Shown here: positions 55,354 through 64,000 of the stretch, one piece after another | How the letters are laid out: each line of letters starts with the position of its first letter | How positions within the stretch are numbered: the stretch's first letter is position 1 | Source: Tetrapyrgos nigripes | Taxonomy: Eukaryota > Basidiomycota > Agaricomycetes > Agaricales > Campanellaceae | Direction of reading: 5' to 3' | Length of the DNA stretch: 64,000 nt | NCBI GenBank assembly: GCA_013368315.1 | Contig: JAACJM010000019.1 | Coordinates: 434,001-498,000 of the forward strand | The notes under the pieces: model-generated | Seen by the model: the letters and a program-made list of their open reading frames with translations, nothing else | Told to the model about the DNA's origin: nothing | Database searches by the model: none | Position numbers and translations under genes: made by a program

Positions 55354-57107
55354 ATGGCCGAAATCTACTCCTCTCTGTCCCTCTCTCCCAAGAAAAGACG
55401 CGTCTCCAGGTCTCCAGAGTCGGATGATAACATTTATTCTCCCAAAAAATTGAGGACTGCGTACGTCGAGTATCATTTATGCTTGTTCTATTCTCACCGG
55501 CTACGTACAGCCCACCTACACCTCCCGTCACACCCTCGAAAAACAAGGATAGTTCAACTGAGGAGTTGCCCTCACATTTGACGCGTTTGGAAGGCATCCA
55601 GACCGCATTACAGCAGGCCCTTTCTCATGCTCTTGCTACATGTGCCGTCTCTCCATCAGAAACGGGAGTCGTACGGAATGTACTGAACCATGTCTCTCTG
55701 AATACCTATGCTGGGCTTTCCATTGCATTTACCGTTGACGACTTGCGTCGTCTTTGCTGGATTTGGGAATGGGATGGAAAATCCCCAGCAAAGATAGAGG
55801 ATGATGATGATGAAGAAAATCCATTCGTAAATCCAACGACATCTTCCAAAATCAAGGACTGGACTCGTGGTGGTATGAGTATGGTCATCACTCCTACCAC
55901 TCATCTATTAAAGGCTGAAGGCAAACGAGTCCCTGCATATGGCCTTGGAATTGAAGTGGAGGTGGATCTAGACAAAGATCAGGAGAGTGGGATGGCTGCA
56001 GTGGCCCGATGGACTGCTGCCGCTGAGACGCGCCGTATCCAGTTCCATGAAAAACTGATTAGCTGGACTAAGGTACGCTCAATGATATCCTCGGATTCTT
56101 ATCATTTCTGACCACATATGCCAGATGTATTCTAATCCTATCCCAAGGATTCCCCTGGCTGATCTCCCTGCTCTGAGCCTGCCCATGAAAAGTGCCGCTT
56201 CCAAGACGCGCACCATGCCTGTCAGTATCTTCCCCCCGACACCTTCATCCAACGCGTCGCCCACTAAGCGCTCTCAAATAAGCTTGGATGCCTTGAGATC
56301 TACCTCTCGGCCCTCTTCATCTACTAAAAACTCGATACCTTTCCCCAGCACCCCATCTTCCCGTTCAGAGAGACTTGCCCAACTGTTGACACCCAGAACG
56401 CCACGCATCTCGACCTCGTCAAACGTTTCCGTTCAAGATACCCCTTCAGGGGATGCAACGCCTCGAGGCCGCACTTCTTCTTCAGCGTCGCAAACACCGA
56501 CCACAGCCCGGCGTGAGGCCTTGTATGAGCGTATTCGTCAGCGTTCGTTATCGGCTTCTCCTACCAAAAATCGGCGTATAACAGGTCTGGACAGCGATCA
56601 GACGCTGTCAAAGGACCAGGTATTGAAGCTCGAGCAAGAGGAGACCCGCAAACGATTTCTGCTTGGTCGTTTGGGTAATGTCGCGGAGAGTGTTTGGATG
56701 TGAGTGGTCCTCGTATATTTCTAATGTACCATTTGCTGATTCTTTGCAGGCTGTTCTCTACTCCTGCTACAGGGACTTCGAGTCTTCCTACCAGTCGAAA
56801 GCGGCGCGCTTTGGCAAGGCCAGAGGTGACCAAGGCCATCGTGAAATCTTCAGCTGTGCCGATTTCGTCAGCTGAAGCTAGTGAATCGCTTGACATGTTG
56901 ACAAACCTATGTCCCTTCTTCTTAAAACCTCTGGAAGTGGCTGGAAAGGATTGGTTAGAAATGCCAGCTTCAACTCTCAGGGATAGCAATGAACAACCAG
57001 CCGACAGTCAGAAAAAACGCGGTCGCAAACCTGCGAAACAGGAGGCTAAAGGACTGAAGGAAGTCAAAGAGATCATTCAACGGGAGCTGGAACTTCGTGA
57101 TGAATGA
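55354..57107 (+). CDS. CDT1: DNA replication licensing factor Cdt1-like
   Basis: Probable Cdt1, which loads the MCM helicase onto ORC at origins in G1. Spliced start MAEIYSSLSLSPKKRRVSRS, then a SP/TP-rich N-terminus (PPTPPVTPSK). The central domain reads LPSHLTRLEGIQTALQQALS, VRNVLNHVSLNTYAGLSIAF and TVDDLRRLCWIWEWDGKSPA, matching the geminin-binding/winged-helix region of Cdt1 family proteins. A Ser/Thr-rich linker with many TP sites follows. The C-terminal winged helix (LSKDQVLKLEQEETRKRFLL, GRLGNVAESVWMLF, DMLTNLCPFFLKPLEVAGKD) resembles the MCM-binding Cdt1 C-domain; the tail is basic (KKRGRKPAKQEAK). Identity is by pattern; a CDT1-family relative cannot be excluded. Introns are ~50-60 nt. 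Confidence 0.7.
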
Positions 57108-57284
57108 GGGTTTTGTCGCAATTTTATCGTGTCTTTATCTACTGCTTGCCGTAAATTTGCTTTGATAAATTGCTAGATGTTGTATTTTTAGTAAAGAGGT
57201 ATATAGTCGACATTTTGATTTCGGAACGCGTCAACTTCCTCAAACACGTGCATTTCTGCGTCTCTGACGTCTCCGACGTTTGCC

Positions 57285-59761
57285 ATGCCTTTGCAGCGGT
57301 TGAGGTTCGTTCGTTTGCTCATATTTTCTGCTCAATCTCATCACCCTCATAGAAGAGCATGGAGGCGTCTCTTCTCGGCTTACCATCCAGAAGATTCCCT
57401 CGCAGAATTCACCCTTCCAGCAGTAACACTTGGATTACTCATCGGGTCTTTACTATGTTTCACCAATCTCTACTTTGGCCTGCAAACAGGGTTCATTAGC
57501 ATGTAAATGGTCCGAGTCTCTCAATATTGGCTCAATTATCTCAACCCTTGTGTAGGATGTCCTTGCAATCAGCTCTAATAGGGTTCCTGATTAGCAAAAT
57601 GCTACCGACTCCGTTAAGTCCTCAGGAAATCATAGTGGTCCAAACCACAGCGGTAGCTACTGCAACCATGCCATTAGCAGCCGGTTTCGTTGGAATTCTG
57701 CCTGCTCTGGGATTGATCAACGAGGAACGAGACGGACAGCCGCCAATTCATCTCTCCTGGATATCTGGTATAGGATGGTCGTTGGCAGTAGCTTTTTTCG
57801 GGTTCGTCCTTCTTTTACTTACCTACTTGTGTGCATTTTTCTGACTTCCGAATCAGAGTCTTTCTCTCTCCTCCCCTTCGGAAGCAAGCAGTATGTATCC
57901 GAATTCCTCTTTTCCGCAACTAGCTTACAGCTGGAACAGATCATCGAGGAAAAACTTGCCTTTCCCTCCGGAACCGCTACGGCACAACTTATTTCAGTGC
58001 TTCACGACATGCCTGCCGCAACAACAACTGACGTACGCCAGCGAAGAGGATATCAGACAATAGAAGACGAAGAACATGCGGAACCATTACTGCAGGATTC
58101 TGATACTACACCTCTCCGAAGTACACCAAGAGGTAGTGATCCAGATGGGCCATCTGTTAAACAAACTGGATGGCATGAGCTCATATGGAGTTTCCTTGTA
58201 TCTGCGATAATGACTCTGGCAGCATACTTCTTCCCCATTGTTGTTGCCATTCCTCTTTTTGGAAACTACCTGGCGCGAGAATGGGCGTGGACCTTTACAC
58301 CTAGTCTGTCGTACGTTGGACAAGGTACATAAGGGACTCCGTCAACGCTGATTCCAGGTGCTAACAAAGTGTTGATAGGCATAATCATGGGATTTCCGAC
58401 CACTTTGAGCATGAACCTCGTCAGTCGTTCTTTTACTCAATGAACGGTTCTTGACCTCGTTCTCTTAGGGTATGTTTCTCGGCTGGGGAATTCTTTCTCC
58501 TATCTCTAAATATGCGGGCTGGGCACCTGGTCCTGTCGGTGACATGACTACGGGAGCTCGGGGTTGGATCCTCTGGGTGTCTCTGGCAATCATGTGTGCA
58601 GACAGTCTTGTATCATTGACCCCTCTTGTTTTCGAAACCTTGGTGGATGTGATACGGAGGAAGGCAGGTTACCGTGGCGATGACAGTTCAACCAAGAAAG
58701 AAGATAATGAGGTGGAAACGGAGGATCGTTTAGTTCCCTATCGTTGGGTGTACATGGGATGGGCGGTCAGTGTGGTAGTGGGTACGTTCTTGGTGTGGAT
58801 CGTGTTCGGGCACGAGGGTATCAAACCATGGGCAACCATCCTCGGCTATATTCTTGGCGGATTGCTCAGTGTTCTGGCGTGAGTCTGAACCGTTGACAAA
58901 GCTTGTCTTTCTCTGATTCCCTTGACAGTGTTCGAGCTTTAGGAGAAACAGATATAAACCCTGTTTCAGGACTGGGAAAGATATCCCAACTGTTTTTTGC
59001 CTGGATACAGCCTGGTAATATTGTTGCCAATATCATTGCAGGAGGTGTCGCTGAGGCTGGAGCACAACAGTAAGTGAGACTCTGACAATTTCGTCTTGGA
59101 AATTCATTTTCCCTAGGGCTGGAGATCTTATGCAAGATTTGAAAACTGGGCACCTGTGTCGGGCATCACCGCGAGCACAATTCTTTGGTCAGCTTATAGG
59201 ATCAAGTTTCTCCATTCTGGTCACTACATCGGCGTACTCTCTGTACACACGAGCTTACCCCATTCCTGGGCCATCCTTCCCTGCTCCCACCGCATACGTG
59301 TGGCTAAGCTTTGCAAGATTGCTTCGTACGTTTGGAAACATTAGGACGGGTTAAATTACTGATCACATTTGGCAGGTGATGGCCAACTACCAGAGAAGAG
59401 TGGATTGTTCATGGTCATCTTCGCCATTTCCTTTGGTCTGTTGGCTTCTGTGAAGACCTACGCAGCTCGTCATCAACTCTGGTGGGCCAAATGGATACCT
59501 TCAGGCGTCGCATTTGCGATAGGGTTCCTGAACACACCCTCTTTCTCAATCGCACGTCTCATTGGTGGTATTTTGGAGTACGTTTTTCGTACGCGTTACG
59601 CACGAGATGACAGTGATATTCGTCTCATTATCGTTGCGAGTGGATTTGTACTTGGGGAAGGGGTAACTAGCGTGATTTCGCTAGTCTTAAGGACCTTTGG
59701 AATTGGGGCCGTGTCATGTTGGGGTTGTGGTCACGGAATGTGCGGGGGATGTGGGGCTTGA
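57285..59761 (+). CDS. OPT-family oligopeptide/metal-chelate transporter
   Basis: Multi-pass membrane transporter of the oligopeptide transporter family, closest by layout to the YGL114W-type branch. Early elements: AEFTLPAVTLGLLIGSLLCF, TNLYFGLQTGFISMMSLQSA, then SPQEIIVVQTTAVATATMPL and AFPSGTATAQLISVLHD. Later: PTTLSMNLGMFLGWGILSP, VRALGETDINPVSGLGK, PGNIVANIIAGGVAEAGAQQ, AGDLMQDLKTGHLCRASPRA, QLIGSSFSILVTTSAYSLY and SGVAFAIGFLNTPSFSIARL. It ends in a Gly/Cys-rich tail (CWGCGHGMCGGCGA). The start at 57285 gives MPLQRLR, then probably a ~53 nt intron before RAWRRLFSAYHPEDS. About 13 introns. Substrate (peptides or metal chelates) unknown. Confidence 0.85.
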
Positions 59762-59937
59762 TTTACAGTGTAGCGAATAATACGACACTTTAATAGATAG
59801 AGTACTGCATATACACAATGGACATACCGCATTCGTAGATGCTACGTGCAAAATTACAACTTTTAGTGTTACACGTCAGCGCTACGCGGCATCATGGACA
59901 GCGCCTTCTACATCATCCTTCCTGAGTCTGATCCACC

Positions 59938-60980
59938 ATGTCTCGAGAGAAGCTGTCTAGCATCAAAGCATTATCATTCTACCAGGACGAGTTAACCAAG
60001 TCGCGGAGGACATCACCAATTCCCCAATTGGTTTGCGTTGGCGGACCATGCAAGTACTTTCAGCCGGAAGGAGTCCGATGTAAGAATATTGGCGGCCAAG
60101 GGACTGACGTAGATTGGAAGGTAGGATCAGGATGTCTTCCGAGACTTTCCCGACAGCTAAACGTTTCGCTGAATAGTGTGAAGCTGATCTGCCTGAGGCT
60201 TTGAGGTTTGGAAAGGTGCAGGTGCGTGTTTTATTTCCGTGTCTATTGTGCTTGAAGCTCAGTTTCGTATAGGTGTCTTGTGAAGGATGGTCAGGTCCGG
60301 GTGACCCATTCGTGCTGAAGGATTCCTGTTCCTTGGAATATCGTCTCGTGGAGGTACCTCGTAATCTGCGAAACCCAGACTCAGATCTTCCCGCAAGTGC
60401 GTACATTTTGATACAAATTACAATGACTTTCATCATAACTAAGTCATTTCATGTAGGGAAAGACTGGGACGTTTTCGGGACGGTGTTCACCATCATTTGG
60501 ATTCTGGTCCTTTTTTTCATCCTTTATTCCTTCCTCAAGTCTTGTTTCGAACCTCGTAATCATAATGCATCACAAGACAACAGAAGACCTGGAGGTTCTG
60601 GTTCCGGCTGGTTTCCAGGCACTTTTGACGGCGGTGACGACAACCCTGTGGACCCACCACCTCCATATACGAAACAGCCTCCGAGCGGGAGTCAGAATGG
60701 GCAAGGGTGGCGACCCGGTTTCTGGAGTGGGTTAGCTGTGGGTGGATTAGCTGACCGTTATCTGTTCCCAAGAGCAAGAGACGCTTATAATGCTCGGGAT
60801 AATCGTGATGAATGGAGGTCCGCGAGGCGGCAGTACGATTGGGAACGCCCAGCAGCCCCTGGTTTTACTAGACCGAGTCCGAGGACGAGAGCTTGGTCGT
60901 CCGAAGACAGGGGCGAGGGCCCGTCTAACTTGGGCGCAACGCGACAAAGTAGCGGCTTCGGGAGCTCTACGGTTCGATGA
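59938..60980 (+). CDS. SARAF: SARAF-like (TMEM66 family) membrane protein
   Basis: Homologue of the store-operated calcium entry regulator SARAF. It reads LSSIKALSFYQDELTKSRRT, SPIPQLVCVGGPCKYFQPEG, VRCKNIGGQGTDVDWKCEAD, LPEALRFGKVQVSCEGWSGP and DPFVLKDSCSLEYRLVEVP, a Cys-containing lumenal domain typical of the family. One membrane segment follows (WDVFGTVFTIIWILVLFFIL) and a cytosolic Pro/Gly/Arg-rich tail (NPVDPPPPYTKQ, GWRPGFWSGLAVGGLADRYL). The expected signal peptide is not seen from the ATG at 59938; an upstream ATG at 59894 is out of frame, so either an upstream exon is missed or the start is unusual. Whether fungi use it for ER calcium control is not settled. Confidence 0.82.
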
Positions 60981-61451
60981 AAACGATGAAAGAATGAGTG
61001 TATCGACTTGATTGTAACTTTCTTCAATGCTATCAAATACTTTGTGCTATTGAATGTCTTGGCGTATGCAGCTCCTTCAGTCCAAAACTGGAACGTGGTG
61101 GTTGTCGGAAAATCTGCATCGAGATCACGACTCGTCAAAGCCACCGTTATATATGGCATTTCTCTCCCATTCTAACTCAGGCGTTCAACAGATGATTGAC
61201 TGGTTGATTCTCGGTGACCAGAATTGATGCAAACCTCGGGGCAGATATGTATGACGCTATGTGTCTCCGTGGAAATACCGTGAGTAGATTTAGCTCAACT
61301 CACTTTTTTGATTTTAAATCTCGGAAAATCCAAGAATCTGTTCGAAGGAAACGCATGATTAGACGGAAACCTTTCGGTGAATCAACGGGTATATTTTTTG
61401 ACGTGTTTATAAAAGCCATGCTGTGATTTCGAGACTTTACCGGTTTCCGCA
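60981..61451. other. Intergenic, 471 bp
   Basis: 3' side of the SARAF-like gene and promoter of the GH5 gene. Small open frames on both strands lack features. Confidence 0.45.
61406..61415 (+). promoter_or_regulatory. TATA box of the GH5 cellulase gene
   Basis: TTTATAAAAG about 40 bp upstream of the ATG at 61452, a strong core promoter site. Confidence 0.55.
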
Positions 61452-62133
61452 ATGAGGTCTCTCTCTGCCATCGCTTCGCTCGCAGTTCTTCTGTCTCTCT
61501 CGAACCCCGTTTTATCACAATCTCCAGCGTGGGGTCAGTGTGGTGTATGTTTAGCTCTATCTTTTCCCGATGGTGCTTCCTTAACCTTCTCTTTGACTAT
61601 AGGGAATCGGATGGACAGGAAGTACAACTTGTGCTGCAGGTTAATAATGAATTTGTCTGGACCTGGTATTTCTTGCTAAATTTCCACGTCAGGATCCGGC
61701 TGCACCGTTGTTAACCCTTGTAAGCCTTATTTCTGTACAATGCTGACTTGCGAAGTGTAATTGCAATGTGATGTCACAGACTATTCCCAATGCATACCTG
61801 GTGCTTCAGGAGGAGGAGGCAGTCCTACTACGTCTACACCACCAACAAGCACCTCAAGTGCTCCCGGTACCGGTGGTACCTGTGCAGGACGAACTAAGTT
61901 CAAATTCTTTGGTGTAAACCAATCCGGTGCTGAATTCGGCAACACTGTCATCCCTGGTACTCTAGGCAAGGATTACACTTGGCCTGCTCCCAGGTAAACA
62001 CTGAGTCGTCATGAGATGTGGCAAGACACTGACAAAGAGAATTTGCAGCTCCATCGATGTAAGTTTCGAGACGTCTTTTGCAGGGAACTTGAACGTTCAA
62101 CACTGATTGATTCTGAAATCCAGTATTTCGTCG
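61452..62133 (+). pseudogene. GH5 endoglucanase with CBM1, 5' part, disrupted by a retrotransposon
   Basis: Secreted endo-beta-1,4-glucanase (Cel5A type). Signal peptide MRSLSAIASLAVLLSLSNPV, then a complete CBM1 cellulose-binding module (WGQCGGIGWTGSTTC, SGCTVVNPYYSQC). A Ser/Thr/Pro/Gly linker follows, and then the start of the GH5 catalytic domain (TKFKFFGVNQSGAEFG, NTVIPGTLGKDYTWPAPSSI). Small exons are joined by typical introns, the last acceptor at 62121-62123. After the exon starting TATTTCGTC the cellulase reading stops and a copia LTR begins at 62134. About 130 residues are left; the rest, with the catalytic Glu residues, would lie beyond the element outside the window. Sequence up to the break shows no other damage, so the insertion is probably young. 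Confidence 0.85.
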
Positions 62134-62463
62134 TGTTAGAATCCGAACTAGATAATACAGAGAAAGTATAAGATCTCTGTCTCGTAGTAGCGAAGACATA
62201 GAGTAAGTACCTAGATAATACAGAGAAAGTATAAGATCTAGGCATGTTAGTAAATAATGAAAAAGGATGAAAGAAAAATAAATAAGTGGCTCACCTCTGT
62301 CTCGTAGTAGCGAAGACAGAGGTTCTCTACTGTAAGTAAGAGTATATATAGTGTTCTACACGTGTAATGGATGAAAGAGTCGAATAAAGAAAAGAAGTAA
62401 CCATATATTAACCGGTTCAGATGCGTCAACCCCTATTCACGGTGTATTCCTTACACTCTGACA
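62134..62463 (-). repeat. 3' LTR of the copia element with internal duplications
   Basis: 330 bp. Inside it a 29 bp unit (CTAGATAATACAGAGAAAGT...) is present at 62148-62176 and 62211-62239, and a 24 bp unit (CTCTGTCTCGTAGTAGCGAA...) at 62175-62198 and 62295-62318. The second unit is a near-perfect hairpin with CCTCTGTCT pairing AGACAGAGG at 62294-62322. A TATATATA box on the minus strand is at 62343-62350. Confidence 0.85.
62343..62350 (-). promoter_or_regulatory. TATA box in the copia LTR
   Basis: Minus-strand CTATATATAC inside the LTR, placed as expected for the LTR promoter; inferred only. Confidence 0.45.
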
Positions 62464-62475
62464 CTCCTCCTCACC
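62464..62475 (-). other. Polypurine tract of the copia element
   Basis: Minus-strand GGTGAGGAGGAG directly abuts the LTR start TGTCAG, the usual site for plus-strand DNA priming in LTR elements. It supports the LTR boundary at 62463. Confidence 0.75.
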
Positions 62476-62517
62476 GTGAATAAGTGTTCTCCTCCTCGCA
62501 TTGAATCCAAATCCTCC

Positions 62518-64000
62518 TCAACAGAGACCTAGCAGATCACGAAGTCGAATGAAGTCCGCTTTGGAATGGGTTGCTTTCGTGAAAATATCAGCAATATTGT
62601 CGTTTGAAGGAATATACTTCAGAGTTAAGTCATTCGACTGAACGCGTTCGCGGAGGAAATGGTAATTTGTGTCGACATGCTTGACACGATAGTGAAGGGA
62701 GGGATCTTCGGATAAGTTTATGGCTGAAGTGTTGTCGCAAGACAGGATGGTAGGAATATCTTGAGTGAAATTGATACCGGCCAGTACTGCACGAAGCCAG
62801 ATTGCTTCCTTCGCAGCTTCAAAACCAGCCATGTACTCTGCTTCACAGGACGACGCGGCGACGGTCTTCTGTTTGCGTGCAGCCCATGACACAACTCCAG
62901 ATCCCAGATTAAAACAATATCCTCCTATACTTCGCCTTGTATCTAAACAATTTGCCCAGTCCGAATCTGTGTACCCCTGTAAGGATATAGAATTTTTCGT
63001 ACCACCAAGTACGAGTTTCAGTTCGCGTGTACCTTTTAAGTACCGGACAAGTCGAATAGCGGCGTTCCAATGCACGTATGAGTAGTTGGTGAGGTACTGG
63101 GATAATTGTTGAACGGTATAGGAGATATCGGGTCTCGTTCCGACCGCGAGATAGATCAGGCATCCGACTAGGGAAGCATATGGTAGTCGTTCGAGATCCG
63201 ATTTCTGAGCTGGAGTAAGTTTATCGATATCGGGCTTTCGCATCTTAAGACCAGGGTCCATAGGGGTCACAGGAATAGAAGCGTTGGATGTGTATTGTCC
63301 AAATTGTTGGACGATACGATCGATGAGGGCTGTTTGAGATAGGGAGAAAGAATTTGTTGTACGATCTCGAGAGACGCCTATTCCAATGCAATATTTTGGT
63401 TCACCAAGTTCAGATATTACCCACTTCGTCTTGACTTGGGCCTTGAAACGTTCAGCCTCTGCCTTCGAATCTGAGACAATGAGGAAATCATCGACGTGGA
63501 CAGCCGTGATAATTACCCCTGTGGATGTCTTTCGATAGTAGATACAGGGTTCACACCCAAGTGCGGTGAAACCCCACTCGAGCATTGCGGCATGGAGGGT
63601 TTTATTCCATATCCGGCCGCTTTGTTTCATCCCGTACAAGCTTTTCTTCAATCTCCATACGTGACCCTCTTGGCCCGGTTCCTGAAAGCCCGGCGGTATC
63701 TCCATGTACTGTATTTCGTTCTGCGGTAGTATCCCATGTAAGAATGCTGTTTTGACGTCGACTTGTTCTGCCTCCCATCCTAAAGTCCCAGCTATATCCA
63801 GTAGAATTCGCCAGGATTCCATGCGCGCTGTCGGTGAGGAGGTTTTGGTGAAATCTCTACCAAAAATCTGCTCATAACCTTTGAAAACCAACCGAACTTT
63901 CCATCGTACGGGCTTCCCGGTTTCATCTCGCTTTATGGTGAACACCATACGCCCCTTGTACACTTTCATTCCTGCAGGGACATCTGACCTCGGTATCGCA
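62518..64000 (-). CDS. Copia pol: reverse transcriptase and RNase H, partial
   Basis: C-terminal part of a Ty1/copia polyprotein, open to the window edge. Reverse transcriptase motifs: RWKVRLVFKGYEQIFGRDFT, VDVKTAFLHG, YMEIPPGFQEPG, RLKKSLYGMKQSGRIWN, and the catalytic HVDDFLIV at the YVDD position (Tyr replaced by His). Then YASLVGCLIYLAVGTRPDIS, VRYLKGTRELKL, TDSDWANCLDTRRSIGGYCF, SWAARKQKTVAASSCEAEYM. RNase H end: SCDNTSAINLSEDP, HVDTNYHFLRE, YIPSNDNIADIFTKA, ending LLGLC at 62518-62520. No stop or frameshift in ~490 residues, so the element could still be functional here. gag, protease and integrase lie outside the window. Confidence 0.92.
   Translation of the reverse strand, partial: AIPRSDVPAGMKVYKGRMVFTIKRDETGKPVRWKVRLVFKGYEQIFGRDFTKTSSPTARMESWRILLDIAGTLGWEAEQVDVKTAFLHGILPQNEIQYMEIPPGFQEPGQEGHVWRLKKSLYGMKQSGRIWNKTLHAAMLEWGFTALGCEPCIYYRKTSTGVIITAVHVDDFLIVSDSKAEAERFKAQVKTKWVISELGEPKYCIGIGVSRDRTTNSFSLSQTALIDRIVQQFGQYTSNASIPVTPMDPGLKMRKPDIDKLTPAQKSDLERLPYASLVGCLIYLAVGTRPDISYTVQQLSQYLTNYSYVHWNAAIRLVRYLKGTRELKLVLGGTKNSISLQGYTDSDWANCLDTRRSIGGYCFNLGSGVVSWAARKQKTVAASSCEAEYMAGFEAAKEAIWLRAVLAGINFTQDIPTILSCDNTSAINLSEDPSLHYRVKHVDTNYHFLRERVQSNDLTLKYIPSNDNIADIFTKATHSKADFIRLRDLLGLC

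Larger units (their letters stand above)
62134..64000 (-). mobile_element. Ty1/copia LTR retrotransposon, 3' part, minus strand
   Basis: The element has one 330 bp LTR (62134-62463) at its left side, which is its 3' end, a polypurine tract next to it and an uninterrupted pol frame on the minus strand that continues past the window edge. LTR ends are TG...CA type (TGTCAGAGTG at the start, TTCTAACA at the end, in element orientation). A 5 bp host sequence CGTCG just outside (62129-62133) is the candidate target-site duplication. The other LTR is outside the window. Confidence 0.88.

Noticed and set aside
57226..57231. ACGCGT upstream of the OPT transporter
   Set aside because: A single MCB-like site 54 bp before a transporter start has no supporting cell-cycle context; considered chance.
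1..64000. CRISPR arrays, rRNA and operon-type features
   Set aside because: No regularly spaced direct repeats or rRNA-like sequence; genome is clearly eukaryotic with spliceosomal introns.

Overview
The window comes from a filamentous basidiomycete, most likely a wood- or litter-decaying agaricomycete. The signs are intron-dense genes with roughly 50-60 nt introns, Zn2Cys6 regulators, the agaricomycete type of BTB protein with an acidic insert, an OPT transporter, a CBM1-linked GH5 cellulase and a Ty1/copia element. I see no tRNA, rRNA or CRISPR. Nearly all coordinates below are gene spans that include introns.

Layout. 0.2-8.9 kb: a sugar transporter with very unusual introns, a UvrD/Srs2-type helicase and an Hsp20-domain protein. 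9.1-14.7 kb: three tandem paralogous BTB genes. 15.3-16.4 kb: a Zn2Cys6 protein with Pro/Tyr-rich flanks. 16.6-29.0 kb: a possible metabolic block with two aldo-keto reductases (AKR1 and AKR2, minus strand), an MFS transporter, a Zn2Cys6 regulator (minus) and AKR3 (plus), with a 211 bp foldback element inside it. A fourth copy, AKR4, lies at 33.9-35.6 kb beyond CDC73 and a MED19-like gene. 36.3-44.6 kb: housekeeping genes CCT5, a BAR-type coiled-coil protein and cytosolic methionyl-tRNA synthetase, all on the minus strand. 45-47.3 kb: an unknown nuclear-looking protein ending in tryptophan heptads. 48-52.7 kb: a small hypothetical gene, a single-pass membrane protein and two copies of a short dispersed repeat in gene-poor DNA. 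52.7-61 kb: ribosomal protein uL23, an unknown nuclear protein head-to-head with a CDT1-like gene, an OPT transporter and a SARAF homologue. 61.4-64 kb: a GH5 endoglucanase with CBM1, broken about 130 codons in by a copia retrotransposon in the opposite orientation that runs off the window.

How genes may work together. AKR1-3, the MFS transporter and the C6 regulator resemble a small co-regulated catabolic or vitamin B6-type locus, which is inference. CDC73 and MED19 are adjacent RNA polymerase II factors only about 90 bp apart. CDT1 carries MCB-like ACGCGT sites as expected for G1/S control. The strongest leads are a pair of near-identical introns 27 nt apart, plus microexons and GC-AG introns, in the sugar transporter; the copia insertion in the cellulase; the AKR inverted duplication; and a WG/GW-like repeat protein.
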